Shown: piece by piece, positions 56,487-64,000 of the stretch
Layout: each line of letters begins with the position of its first letter
How positions within the stretch are numbered: position 1 is the first letter of the stretch
Assembly (NCBI RefSeq): GCF_003026285.1
Contig: NZ_PYOD01000001.1
Coordinates: forward strand, 310,001 to 374,000
Source of the DNA: Photobacterium profundum
GTDB taxonomy: Bacteria; Pseudomonadota; Gammaproteobacteria; Enterobacterales; Vibrionaceae
Direction of reading: 5' to 3'
DNA: 64,000 nucleotides
Position numbers and translations under genes: made by a program
The notes under the pieces: generated by a model
The model's input: only the letters and a program-made list of their open reading frames with translations
Databases searched by the model: none
What the model was told of the DNA's origin: nothing

Positions 56487-56739
56487 GATTAATCACCTTT
56501 TATCATGCCCTATTTATTCTTGTCAGACCACGTATTGCTTGATGCCTTTCTTATGCTTATTTAATCACTCGATAAATGAATTACAATTAATTCACTATTA
56601 TGTTGTAACTAAATGGCATACGAGCAGCGTGAATTCAGTATTTAATGTCCTTATCTTGATGTTTATTGTCTCAATATTTGTAATAGAGCATACATATTGT
56701 CTCTAGAATACTTCCTATCAACTTTGAAGAGGAAGAAAC

Positions 56740-57333
56740 ATGAACCGAAAAAATATTAGTATTGAAATTTCAAAAGACCATCCTGCTTATCAGTGGGCGA
56801 AGCGCCAGTCTGATTCTGTAAATGCAATGGGCCATATCGGCACCCACATTGATTGTTATACCAAAATACCACTGGAGGCAACATATACGACACCAGTTCA
56901 CATTATTAACTGTTCGGAAGCAATGCCAACGTTAGCTCAGGTTGAAACGCTTAACCTATCGGGAAAATCACTAGTTCTATATACAGGAAACTTTGAAAAG
57001 AATGGTTACGGGAATTCAAATTATGGTGCGAAATCTACAGTGCTGAATAGTGATGTACTAGATTCGATCCTGAATAGTTCACCAATGTTTATAGCGATTG
57101 ATAGCTATGGGATTGGTGCGCATGGAGATGAACATATTTCGTTTGATAAGCGCTGTGAAGAGAATAATTGTTTCGTTATAGAAAACATCTGTCTGACTAA
57201 AGTAATGCTTGGCACCTTAGATTCACTGGAGATTAGTTTCGATCCAACCTCTGCCTCAACGGGTAAGCGCTGTGACGTTATTGCGGTTAGCGATGAGCAG
57301 CTAGGTAAGGAGGGGGCGGCCTGTGAATTGTAA
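56740..57333 (+). CDS. Cyclase/kynurenine-formamidase-like metal-dependent hydrolase
   Basis: The 197-residue protein carries the cyclase-family metal motif GHIGTHIDCYTK (about 31-42), equivalent to HxGTHxD, and the later IAIDSYGIGAHGDEHISFDKR region (about 118-138) with further His/Glu ligands. Such enzymes hydrolyse amide or lactone bonds on small ring compounds. The paired LuxG/Fre-like gene overlaps its end by 11 bases, so the two proteins likely serve one pathway. The substrate is unknown. Confidence 0.82.
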   Translation: MNRKNISIEISKDHPAYQWAKRQSDSVNAMGHIGTHIDCYTKIPLEATYTTPVHIINCSEAMPTLAQVETLNLSGKSLVLYTGNFEKNGYGNSNYGAKSTVLNSDVLDSILNSSPMFIAIDSYGIGAHGDEHISFDKRCEENNCFVIENICLTKVMLGTLDSLEISFDPTSASTGKRCDVIAVSDEQLGKEGAACEL

Positions 57334-58021
57334 GATCCTTAATTTGACATACCTTAACACAAAAACGTTAAGCGTCATTTTAGAAGCCGAAGGTGACTTC
57401 GATTTTCTTGCGGGTCAATATGTAGTAGTTGAGTTAGGGGAGAGTGAAAAATTACCATTTTCAATTGCCAGCTCACCAGAGGGGAACCGCAAGTTTGAAC
57501 TACATTTAGGCGGCATTTCAAAAGATAGCACGTTAGCTAAAAGTGCAGTGTACCTGCAACAATGCTTTCAAAATAAAGAAAGCGTGATTGTTGAAAGCGC
57601 GAAGGGGCATGCTTGGTTGCGTCCTGCTGATGGGAAAATTGTACTGGTTGCAGGAGGTTCAGGTTACACCTATACCCGCAGCCTATTAAAGGAAGTCCTA
57701 AAACGTAACCCCGAGAGTGATATTACTCTCTATTGGGGGTGCCATAGTGAGGCTGATCTTTATGAGCATGGTTATCTTGCTGAATTAGAAGCAGCATACT
57801 CTGGCTTTACTTATATCCCTGTGACTGAAGTTACTCCAAAGAGTGTAGTGGCACGTCAAGGAGGATTACTCGCTATCGTTTATGAAGATTGCGACTTCAA
57901 CACTCTGCCAGATATTTATATCTGCGGGCGCTATGAAATGGTTCAGGTTGCATATTTACACCTTAAAAATAAATGTAAAGGTCGACTAAATATTTATTCA
58001 GATGCGTTACCCGCAGCATAA
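57323..58021 (+). CDS. LuxG/Fre-type flavin reductase-like oxidoreductase
   Basis: The start is GTG at 57323, set by a strong GGAGGGGG site inside the end of the upstream gene. The 232-residue protein matches Fre/LuxG throughout: FLAGQYVVVELG (about 27-38), LPFSIASSP in the flavin-binding position, HAWLRPADG, then the NAD(P)-binding VLVAGGSGYTYTRSLL (about 108-123), YWGCHSEADLY and IYICGRYEMVQVA. Fre and LuxG reduce flavins with NAD(P)H. No lux genes are near, so a dedicated partner, perhaps the cyclase pathway, is inferred. Confidence 0.88.
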   Translation: MNCKILNLTYLNTKTLSVILEAEGDFDFLAGQYVVVELGESEKLPFSIASSPEGNRKFELHLGGISKDSTLAKSAVYLQQCFQNKESVIVESAKGHAWLRPADGKIVLVAGGSGYTYTRSLLKEVLKRNPESDITLYWGCHSEADLYEHGYLAELEAAYSGFTYIPVTEVTPKSVVARQGGLLAIVYEDCDFNTLPDIYICGRYEMVQVAYLHLKNKCKGRLNIYSDALPAA

Positions 58022-58028
58022 ATTTGTT

Positions 58029-58048
58029 CAGGCACAGTTTAGTGCCTG
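58029..58048. terminator. Hairpin after the flavin-reductase-like gene
   Basis: CAGGCAC (58029-58035) and GTGCCTG (58042-58048) form a perfect 7-bp stem with a 6-base loop; T-runs are weak on both sides. Confidence 0.5.
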
Positions 58049-58050
58049 AT

Positions 58051-58178
58051 TCAATCAACCCATAGCGCAGATGCGAAACAAAGCAACGCAGATCCTAATA
58101 ACACCAATCCCAGATTTTGGATAACACCAGCGCTCCCTAAACCTGCAGCAGCATAAGATAATAAACCCTTTTGAAAAT
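58051..58178 (-). pseudogene. C-terminal remnant of an MFS-type transporter
   Basis: Reading the minus strand to the TGA at 58051-58053 gives GLLSYAAAGLGSAGVIQNLG and LVLLGSALLCFASALWVD, a glycine-rich helix pair like the last two helices of MFS permeases. A stop codon interrupts the frame about 12 residues earlier, and nothing recognisable precedes it. It is a fragment with no start. Confidence 0.5.
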
Positions 58179-58731
58179 AATGAAATTGTACTTAGCAGGG
58201 ACGTGACAATAGAAAACCGCTCTCTCTACGTCCAATTTTTCAGCATAACTCGCTGGTCGAAAACGCTACTGACTCAAAAGTCCACATTAACCGCCCTTCA
58301 TGCAGCCAAGTCGCTTTTGCTCTTAATTAGATGACTAACACTATGATTTTGATTTGTTTACCATCAAGTCATGCCGAAGCTGAATTGATAACATGATCAA
58401 CATCATATGCATTGATATAGGCAGTAAACTTCCAGATACATTTTGTATTATTTTGCGTACATAACGAGCTAAAATAGCAGGCGGTAAGCGTTAAGGAGCT
58501 TAGTGTGGTGTTCTACCCTACCAAATCGACTATTTAACATAATACGCACTTGGCAGACATTGTTTTTCGTCAATGGATTGTCGCAAATGTTTTTTAATTA
58601 TGCTGATAAGTCATGTGATTGCTATTTACAATTAAATGTAATCTAAGAGATCACATGCTTAATGTTAAAAAGTCGTTATTCAGTAACATCTGATTAAATT
58701 GAGAATTTAATGATTCACTCTGTATGAACGA
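58179..58731. other. Gene-free stretch
   Basis: No sustained reading frame was found. Near 58545-58580 the sequence CTTGGCAGACATTGTTTTTC is similar to the ends of the two helicase pseudogenes (60.3 and 62.27 kb), suggesting a further small remnant of the same gene. Confidence 0.45.
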
Positions 58732-59042
58732 TTATTTCATATCAAACCATTTTTTTGGTAAAGGCCTTTTAAAGTCACGTCTATGCCATAAATCATATTC
58801 ATTCATGGCTACTTTATGATTTTCATAATAGTAAATGTTACCAATACCATCATCTTTTATATCATAAAAGATTGCCGTCGAATTTAAAAGAGGATATATA
58901 CCACAGGTTATTTTTTTGTTTTTACTTTGTCTTAAACTTATTATGTTTTCGATTTCAAACTCTCCACTTCGAATGAAATATATTTACGCTTTGTTTTTAA
59001 CAACAACCCATTCGCTTTATCTTTTATTTTTTTGTTAAGCAA
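58732..59042 (-). pseudogene. Frameshifted AT-rich gene of unknown function
   Basis: Two overlapping frames read as one protein. From a TTG near 59042, LNKKIKDKANGLLLKTKRKY continues, after a shift near 58985, as IRSGEFEIENIISLRQ and so on to WFDMK and the TAA at 58732-58734. About 100 residues in total. It overlaps the end of the preceding 87-codon gene, so the two were probably an operon. Base composition is AT-richer than the neighbours. No family was recognised; an immunity-type cassette is only a guess. Confidence 0.45.
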
Positions 59043-59298
59043 AGCATTTCTTTCTTTTAAAGTACTCATTTTTGAACTCATCATACGTTATTACTAAACT
59101 AGACTGTAAGAATTCGTGATATGACTCCATAACAAGGTGAACCGATGATAAAAGATCATTTCTCTTTGAGATTTTTGTTGCGACAAATCCGTTAGTACAT
59201 TCATCATAAAAACAAAAATACACATAATCAATTTTATCTATAACAATCAAATCACCAAATTCAGACTTCAATTCTTTTATAAAACATTCATAATTCAT
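59035..59298 (-). CDS. Small AT-rich hypothetical protein
   Basis: An 87-residue soluble protein with AAGAG seven bases before the ATG. It is rich in aromatic and acidic residues (DKIDYVYFCFYDE, ESYHEFLQ) and ends in a basic tail KRKKCFA. It is first of a two-gene unit with the frameshifted gene downstream. AT-rich codon use suggests acquisition by transfer. Not recognised. Confidence 0.55.
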   Translation of the reverse strand: MNYECFIKELKSEFGDLIVIDKIDYVYFCFYDECTNGFVATKISKRNDLLSSVHLVMESYHEFLQSSLVITYDEFKNEYFKRKKCFA

Positions 59299-59599
59299 AG
59301 TTAAACTCTTAATTACAGTTTAACAACAAAAATACATTATCGGGGTGTATTGTAAATTAGGCACATTCAATACTTAGAGGAAAATCAACCCATGAGAATA
59401 CTACTTAACAAGTATTGATAGGAAACATACACATGAAAAATCACATGAATCGAGTGGAGCACTGTGTAGTTAGTGTACCTTGCTTCGATCAGCTTTATTC
59501 TCATTGAGTGATCAACACAACACCAAAAGCCTTTACTAGTATAAAAAAAACATTGTTAATGTAAGTATTTATAGACAATAAGGTTAAGCGAGGTGTGTT

Positions 59600-59716
59600 A
59601 TGTATTACATTTTAAACAAGTGCGATAAATGTAAATCAAATAGAATTCACTATATATTAAAACGTAGCTATTTTGAGGTAGTAACACATCGAAAACATAA
59701 AATGTTCAGGCTGTAA
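59600..59716 (+). CDS. Possible 38-residue peptide with a CxxC motif
   Basis: GAGG lies seven bases before the ATG at 59600. The peptide MYYILNKCDKCKSN... has a CDKC pair and a basic body, ending KHKMFRL. It is short enough to be chance; the upstream stretch 59299-59599 has no other feature. Confidence 0.25.
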   Translation: MYYILNKCDKCKSNRIHYILKRSYFEVVTHRKHKMFRL

Positions 59717-59835
59717 CGCTGTAATGTTTTTCAAACAAAGTAAAAGCCAATCGTAATATCGCTCACTGCAAAAGACAAAAACAACGCTCAATTTCATCGA
59801 AAACATTGAATCGAACAGATCAATAAGGCAAGAAC

Positions 59836-60147
59836 ATGCATCAGTATAATAAAGACGCCATAACATATAGAATTAAAGAATGCAGAGAACGGAATAATTT
59901 AACTCAAGAGTACATAGCTAGAAAAATAAAAGTATCAAGGAAAACTTACATTGACATTGAAGCTGGAAAAACAGCTCTCAAAGTATCAACCTTATTTGAC
60001 ATTTCAGACTGCCTAGGCTGTAAAATTTCTTATTTACTTGGAACTGATGAGTGTGAGCCATCGGTTGGGGAAGTTTTAAATAGTCTATTGAAAATAAATG
60101 GGTATAAAATAGTAAAGGATAATAGTAATTACATTAATCCCACATAG
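59836..60147 (+). CDS. XRE-family helix-turn-helix regulator
   Basis: The 103-residue protein has an HTH_3 domain (about 10-68): YRIKECRERNNLTQEYIARK, VSRKTYIDIEAGKTALKVST, then LFDISDCLGCKISYLLG. A short C-terminal extension may dimerise. Such regulators are typical of prophages, islands and toxin-antitoxin systems; no toxin partner was seen next to it. AAGGCAAGA precedes the ATG. Confidence 0.85.
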   Translation: MHQYNKDAITYRIKECRERNNLTQEYIARKIKVSRKTYIDIEAGKTALKVSTLFDISDCLGCKISYLLGTDECEPSVGEVLNSLLKINGYKIVKDNSNYINPT

Positions 60148-60304
60148 CTTATATTTAAATTATTAACCTTTCGATGAAATTGAACATGTGCAATCACTCC
60201 CTACCTATTAACAATTCAATAACTCCCCCTACTGTCAGTTTCAAAATATACTCTGCAAAATTACTAATATTTACTCTAAGTAACACCCTATAATATTAGT
60301 CTCA

Positions 60305-60660
60305 TTATTTCTTTGCGTACTTGGCTGACATTGTTTTTCTTGTAGATGAATTATCAAAAACGACATTACTGAGGAAGTCACAAACATACCCGTTGATAAG
60401 TTCAAGGTAAGCGGTCCCAATACCGCCATCTCGATTGTATCAAACAATGGCTTCCATCAATTCAGGTGGGTTTGGTGAGTCAGCGTGATATATCGAGTCT
60501 CGGTAAAGCCCAATCCAAATATCACAACCTTGCTCAAGCTGACCAGTATCTCGTGAGTCAGAAGGTATTGCCTTTTATCTGCACGTTCTTCCTGTTTACG
60601 GTTGAGCTGGGTAACTAGGAACACAACGCAATTTTTCATCATCAAGCATTTTTTATGCCC
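60305..60660 (-). pseudogene. 3' fragment of a phage-type DnaB helicase (copy 1)
   Basis: The minus strand encodes pieces of a DnaB C-terminal domain: CVVFLVTQLNRKQEERADKR, then after a one-base frameshift PSDSRGTGQLEQGCD, IWIGLYRDSIYHADSPNP, a stop after MEAIV, and YNRDGGIGTAYLELINGY to the TAA at 60305-60307. The same frameshift occurs in the copy at 62264-63180. The 5' end joins GGGGGCA-rich sequence at 60656, so everything upstream is missing. Confidence 0.75.
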
Positions 60661-60702
60661 CCATTTTGCCCCCAAACGCCCTTTTTCGATCAGTTTTGCC
60701 CC
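60656..60702. repeat. GGGGGCA-motif cluster, copy 1
   Basis: TGCCCCCATTTTGCCCCC and TTTTTCGATCAGTTTTGCCCC recur almost unchanged at 63572-63618. The heptamer GGGGGCA (minus strand) is repeated within each copy. Function is unknown; recombinase-binding or the 3' end of a lost integrase gene are possibilities. Confidence 0.6.
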
Positions 60703-60926
60703 AAAAAAAACAAGAGATATGACCCCTCCACAACCTACATTTTTAGACGATCAAGAATAAGCTCAAAAGGATCCTAACGAGCACTGATAATGTGGTTGAA
60801 ATCAAGACGAGAAAATAAGCGCTTCTTCATCGCCTATCAAAAAATCAATCTTATTTATCTCAAATGGCACTTTAAATGTACAGTGTTTTAAATAAGATAG
60901 AGAGATTAGCCAATAGGAGCTCAATA

Positions 60927-61427
60927 ATGAATAAAATCAAATTGCTTGCCTTTACTATGTTCGCCGTACTACCTGCTGCATCACAAGCTCAAGATGTGCA
61001 GACGTATTTTGGTGCTAACTACCAGCATAGTAATGTTAAAGTTGGAAGCCACCGTACGAATGTTGACGGCATTCAATTCCAAGCAGCCAGTGAATTGGGA
61101 TGGGGAAATGTAAAAGGTTCGGCAGCGACACTTACTGGTAACGGTGCTGATTTAGACAATTACACCCTCTCCGTCGAAAAGCCATATAGCATTAAGCAAT
61201 CAGATTTCTTTGTCGCACCAGAAACAGGTGTAACCTATGCCCGTTATAAGGATAATCAACTAAAAGAGTCTGATATGGGTCTGATGGTTGGTGCATCGTT
61301 AGGATACAATATCAACAAGCAGTTCCAGCTTGTAAGTAATTACAATCACTCATTCGGATTAACATCAAGTCATAATAATATTGATGAAGACAACTTGAGT
61401 GCCGGTATTAACTATCGATTCAACTGA
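60927..61427 (+). CDS. Small outer-membrane beta-barrel protein
   Basis: The longer frame starts at 60876, but GGAGC lies seven bases before the ATG at 60927, giving 166 residues with a signal peptide (MNKIKLLAFTMFAVLPAASQA). Alternating strands (YFGANYQHSNVKVG, LMVGASLGYNINKQFQLVSNYNHSF) and the end SAGINYRFN with terminal aromatic pattern suggest an eight-stranded OmpA/Ail-type barrel. Function unknown; it lies inside the island-like region. Confidence 0.82.
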   Translation: MNKIKLLAFTMFAVLPAASQAQDVQTYFGANYQHSNVKVGSHRTNVDGIQFQAASELGWGNVKGSAATLTGNGADLDNYTLSVEKPYSIKQSDFFVAPETGVTYARYKDNQLKESDMGLMVGASLGYNINKQFQLVSNYNHSFGLTSSHNNIDEDNLSAGINYRFN

Positions 61428-61503
61428 TAAAAATAAGACACTAGAAATACTTCCAAGAATAATATCCTTCTAGCCTAACTAACACAGTTAGGCTTTTCCC
61501 CTG

Positions 61504-61701
61504 TTAGTCCTTCACCTTGATAAACGTGTACTTCTTAATGTTCGGTGCTATATCAGCAACAGGAATATTGGGATAATTACCACTAGGAAACATCTGCTTT
61601 AATCCATAATAAAACGGCGGGATCGTTGAACCATCACATTGGTGATAACGTCCACCAGCAGGGATACCTACCTGCTGCCCATCTTCGATAACAACCTCAA
61701 T
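61504..61701 (-). pseudogene. C-terminal fragment of a phage tail-collar-like protein
   Basis: From just after a TAG at 61702-61704 to the TAA at 61504-61506 the minus strand reads IEVVIEDGQQVGIPAGGRYH, QCDGSTIPPFYYGLKQMFP and so on to YTFIKVKD. The GxxxxCDGSTxP segment resembles tail-collar and fibre tips. No start or N-terminal part remains. Confidence 0.5.
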
Positions 61702-61748
61702 CTAGATGAGATATCAAATGTCAGAGAACGTGTTGGATTTATACAAGG

Positions 61749-62069
61749 ATGATTAACAAGCGAATTTGGTTACGGCTCGAGTTTAATTGTGAATCTCTTG
61801 ATTGTTCACGACCAATTGCATCAATCATATTTATTTCACTGAACCTTCCTGATGTGACCTATTGTTATGTGGCATTAGTAAGTGGAGATTGCGATTCTAT
61901 CGAAGGTAACCGCTATCAGGTGACGACTAATAATGTGAACTTGATAGATAGCTTTATCATCAGAGAGGAGTCGATCACCATTGAAAAGTTAGTTCCCTTG
62001 CTGGATAATTACGAACAAGCTTACAAGGATAGCCATTTTGTTGTTCGTCAAGACCAAGTTTTATTTTAG
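61749..62069 (+). CDS. Hypothetical protein
   Basis: A 106-codon frame with AAGG directly before the ATG, too close for a normal ribosome-binding site, so the start is uncertain. The text reads like a folded protein (TYCYVALVSGDCDSIEGNRYQ) with four cysteines. No family recognised. The following 62070-62263 shows no gene. Confidence 0.4.
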   Translation: MINKRIWLRLEFNCESLDCSRPIASIIFISLNLPDVTYCYVALVSGDCDSIEGNRYQVTTNNVNLIDSFIIREESITIEKLVPLLDNYEQAYKDSHFVVRQDQVLF

Positions 62070-62263
62070 CAAGCAGGTCTAGATCTCCGAGCAACCCTTG
62101 CTTTGCGGATCAATACTTAACTCAGCGTAATCTTTGCTGGCACAAATCAGCGTCTTTACTGCTTAGAGTTAAAACTTATACATATTCTGTCATTAATGTG
62201 TCAGCGAGAATGGATGACATGATGTGAACACCAAGGGTCCCTTGAGGAGACCCCATACCAACA

Positions 62264-63180
62264 TCATTTTCTTGCGTACTTAGCAAACATTGTTTTTCTC
62301 ATCGCTGGACTGTCAAAAACGACATTACTGAGGAAGTCATCAACATGTCCGTTGATGAGTTCAAGGTACGCAGTTCCTGTACCACCATGGAATAGCTTCC
62401 ATCAATTCAGGTGGGTTTGGTGAGTCAGCGTGATATATCGAGTCTCGGTAAAGCCCAATCCAAATATCACAACCTTGCTCAAGCTGACCAGTACCTCGTG
62501 AGTCAGAAGGTATTGCCTTTTATCTGCACGTTCTTCCTGTTTACGGTTGAGCTGGGTAACTAGGAACACAACGCAATTTAACTCCTTGGCCAGCTGCTTG
62601 AGTAGCTGGGTGAACCATCGATATAACACTTGGTATTGTTGTATTCGCTAATGGCCTGGCTGGCTTTGGCAAACTCAGTATCGAAGTTATACACATCCTC
62701 TGAGCTCTGATAGAACAAACCTGAATCGATACGAGATCGAGAAGAAACCATACGCTCATAAATTTGCTCTTTTGGAATTTCCAGTGAGAACGTTGCAATC
62801 CCCTTCCCTTCTTCGATAGCAACATATTCAGCAATCTTTAAAGTAAAAGCGGTTTTCCCCATCTTATGTCGAGCCCCAATGGCCACCAACACTCAATCCA
62901 ACAGCAGAATTTCTAGCACGCTCAAGAGATGAAATCACAAGGCCAAGACGTTCAGTCGGTGTCCCTTCCGATGAATCAGACATCAACGTTTATCAAGTCG
63001 ATGCGAGAGCCTGTTTGAGCGACGTTATTAATTGCTCGATAAATATCACGATGCATGACCTCATCAAAACTACCCATTTTTAGCGAGTAGAATATTTTAC
63101 TGACTGTAGGTGCTTTCGGATCGCCAATTAAAAACAATGCACCCAACACGAATAGCTCTACAGCATTGGCTTGCGATTAA
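62264..63180 (-). pseudogene. Decayed phage-type DnaB replicative helicase (copy 2)
   Basis: On the minus strand, ELFVLGALFLIGDPKAPTVS and DEVMHRDIYRAINNVAQTGS match the DnaB N-terminal domain (about 63180-62990). Then come SSLERARNSAVGLS, a frame change, VAIGARHKMGKTAFTLKIAEY with an intact Walker A (about 62895-62830), FSLEIPKEQIYERM, and IDGSPS. The following region, including Walker B, is deleted and the frame changes to LLKQLAKELNCVVFLVTQLN. A one-base shift after RADKRQY and a gap before GTAYLELING follow, ending MFAKYARK at the TGA 62264-62266. Several lesions show it is dead. Confidence 0.85.
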
Positions 63181-63361
63181 GGCGTACATGGTTAATCACT
63201 CCGTGTCGGTATCTTGCTGCTTCTAAGCCATCACACTGGATTAACACGGTTTATTTAAAGCAAAAAATGTTTTATTCCCTCCATTTATTTACAACTATGC
63301 TTAACCACATAAAAATCATGCGTAATAGTGCCAAAAAGTCAGTAAATATAAGGGCTAGCCA

Positions 63362-63397
63362 GCCATTTACTGAACGGCTATAATTCCCGCCTCCAAA
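63362..63397. repeat. 36-bp direct repeat, copy B
   Basis: Matches 55465-55500 with one mismatch (GAACGG for GAACGA). The copies are about 7.9 kb apart in the same orientation and bracket the phage-derived remnants. Confidence 0.7.
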
Positions 63398-63571
63398 GAT
63401 TGAGGTCAACACATGCACACGAAAGCAACACCAATAAATAGCTATCCAAAGTACTGGGCAGGATGTTGGCACTAAAATATTAACTAATTGTTAATTATCA
63501 AAAAATCATTATATATCAACAAACTAAAATACACTTTGATAATATTTTTTCCATTTCCAAGCGTTTTTTTT

Positions 63572-63630
63572 TGCCCCCATTTTGCCCCCAAACACCATTT
63601 TTCGATCAGTTTTGCCCCCAGTATGCCCCC
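63572..63630. repeat. GGGGGCA-motif cluster, copy 2
   Basis: Contains four GGGGGCA heptamers on the minus strand within 59 bases, sharing the spacer TTTTTCGATCAGTTTTGCCCC with copy 1. The surrounding 63181-63797 stretch has no credible gene. Confidence 0.6.
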
Positions 63631-63723
63631 AAAATTGAGCTAAAAAAGAAGTCTTAAAACATCGTTCAAGATGCACGTTTTCGTCCACTCGATTATTGCG
63701 AATACTGAAATATTATTGAAAAC

Positions 63724-63754
63724 AAAAAAGGGAGATGTATGACTACATCCCCCC
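63724..63754 (-). terminator. Terminator of the right-edge outer-membrane gene
   Basis: GGGAGATGTA (63731-63740) pairs with TACATCCCCC (63745-63754), one mismatch, loop TGAC. On the minus strand the stem is followed by TTTTTTGTTTT. Confidence 0.75.
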
Positions 63755-63797
63755 TTATATTTAGTGCTTGATAAGCATTACGTTGAAAGAAATATAA

Positions 63798-64000
63798 TTA
63801 GAAAATGTAATCCATTGTTAGGTATGCTTCGTCATTGTACGATTCACTTTCTTGACTACTTGCATTAAGTAAACGATACCCAATTTCAGTGCTGATATTC
63901 TTCGTTATGCGATAATTAAAGCCAGCTTGTCCGCCATATACATAATGCCCTTTATTATCCAATGCTTTTGTATCCTGGTATTTATAACCAACAGTGACAC
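63798..64000 (-). CDS. Outer-membrane beta-barrel protein (partial, N-terminus outside window)
   Basis: The last 67 codons are visible, reading GYKYQDTKALDNKGHYVYGG, then GFNYRITKNISTEIGYRLLN and ending EAYLTMDYIF at the TAA 63798-63800. Alternating strands and a terminal phenylalanine fit an OmpA-like or OmpW-like barrel. A terminator follows. The family cannot be fixed from this piece. Confidence 0.72.
   Translation of the reverse strand, partial: VTVGYKYQDTKALDNKGHYVYGGQAGFNYRITKNISTEIGYRLLNASSQESESYNDEAYLTMDYIF

Noticed and set aside
58470..58520. Possible integron attC-like site
   Set aside because: GCGGTAAGCGTTAAGG lacks the paired core sites and the palindromic arms of a VCR/attC.

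Overview
The window looks like a stretch of a marine gamma-proteobacterial chromosome, most probably Vibrionaceae and perhaps Photobacterium. This is inferred from the gene set (pstSCAB, divergent metE/metR with MetJ boxes, glpABC, dcuC, nupC, LuxG/Fre-like reductase, several LysR regulators and chemoreceptors), the moderate-to-low GC and a Vibrio-type dispersed repeat. No rRNA or tRNA gene is visible.

1-21.5 kb is an accessory exopolysaccharide locus. A minus-strand operon runs REC-PP2C response regulator, STAS protein, NDP-sugar pyrophosphorylase, HATPase anti-sigma-type kinase, GH2 lipoprotein, GH9 glucanase and a cellulose-synthase-like GT2 that leaves the window at base 1. Beside it lie an internally duplicated outer-membrane protein, a giant acidic RTX calcium-binding protein, a type I secretion ABC transporter with its HlyD partner, a YdcF-like protein, a DUF3131 protein and a GH16 glucanase. 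My reading is a secreted beta-glucan-like polymer plus a calcium-binding matrix protein, controlled by a partner-switching phosphorelay.

21.5-54.8 kb is mostly ordinary chromosome: LysR with a divergent ABM/Gfo-Idh pair, nupC with CRP and CytR-like sites, a LysR gene, a chemoreceptor, pstSCAB behind a Pho box, an MscS channel, a META-domain lipoprotein, metE/metR, a diguanylate cyclase followed by a 268-bp inverted-repeat element, glpABC, a second chemoreceptor, a ynfM/ynfL-like pair, dcuC, a CDGSH protein and a YbaK-type deacylase. Two orphan terminators on the plus strand (24.4 and 26.05 kb) hint at unannotated small RNAs.

54.8-64 kb is gene-poor and decayed. It holds small exported proteins, a cyclase/flavin-reductase-like gene pair, an MFS remnant, a frameshifted AT-rich gene pair, an XRE regulator, outer-membrane beta-barrel genes, two pseudogene copies of a phage-type DnaB helicase, a tail-protein fragment, and repeats (36 bp near 55.47 and 63.36 kb; GGGGGCA clusters at 60.66 and 63.57 kb) that suggest the remains of an integrated element.
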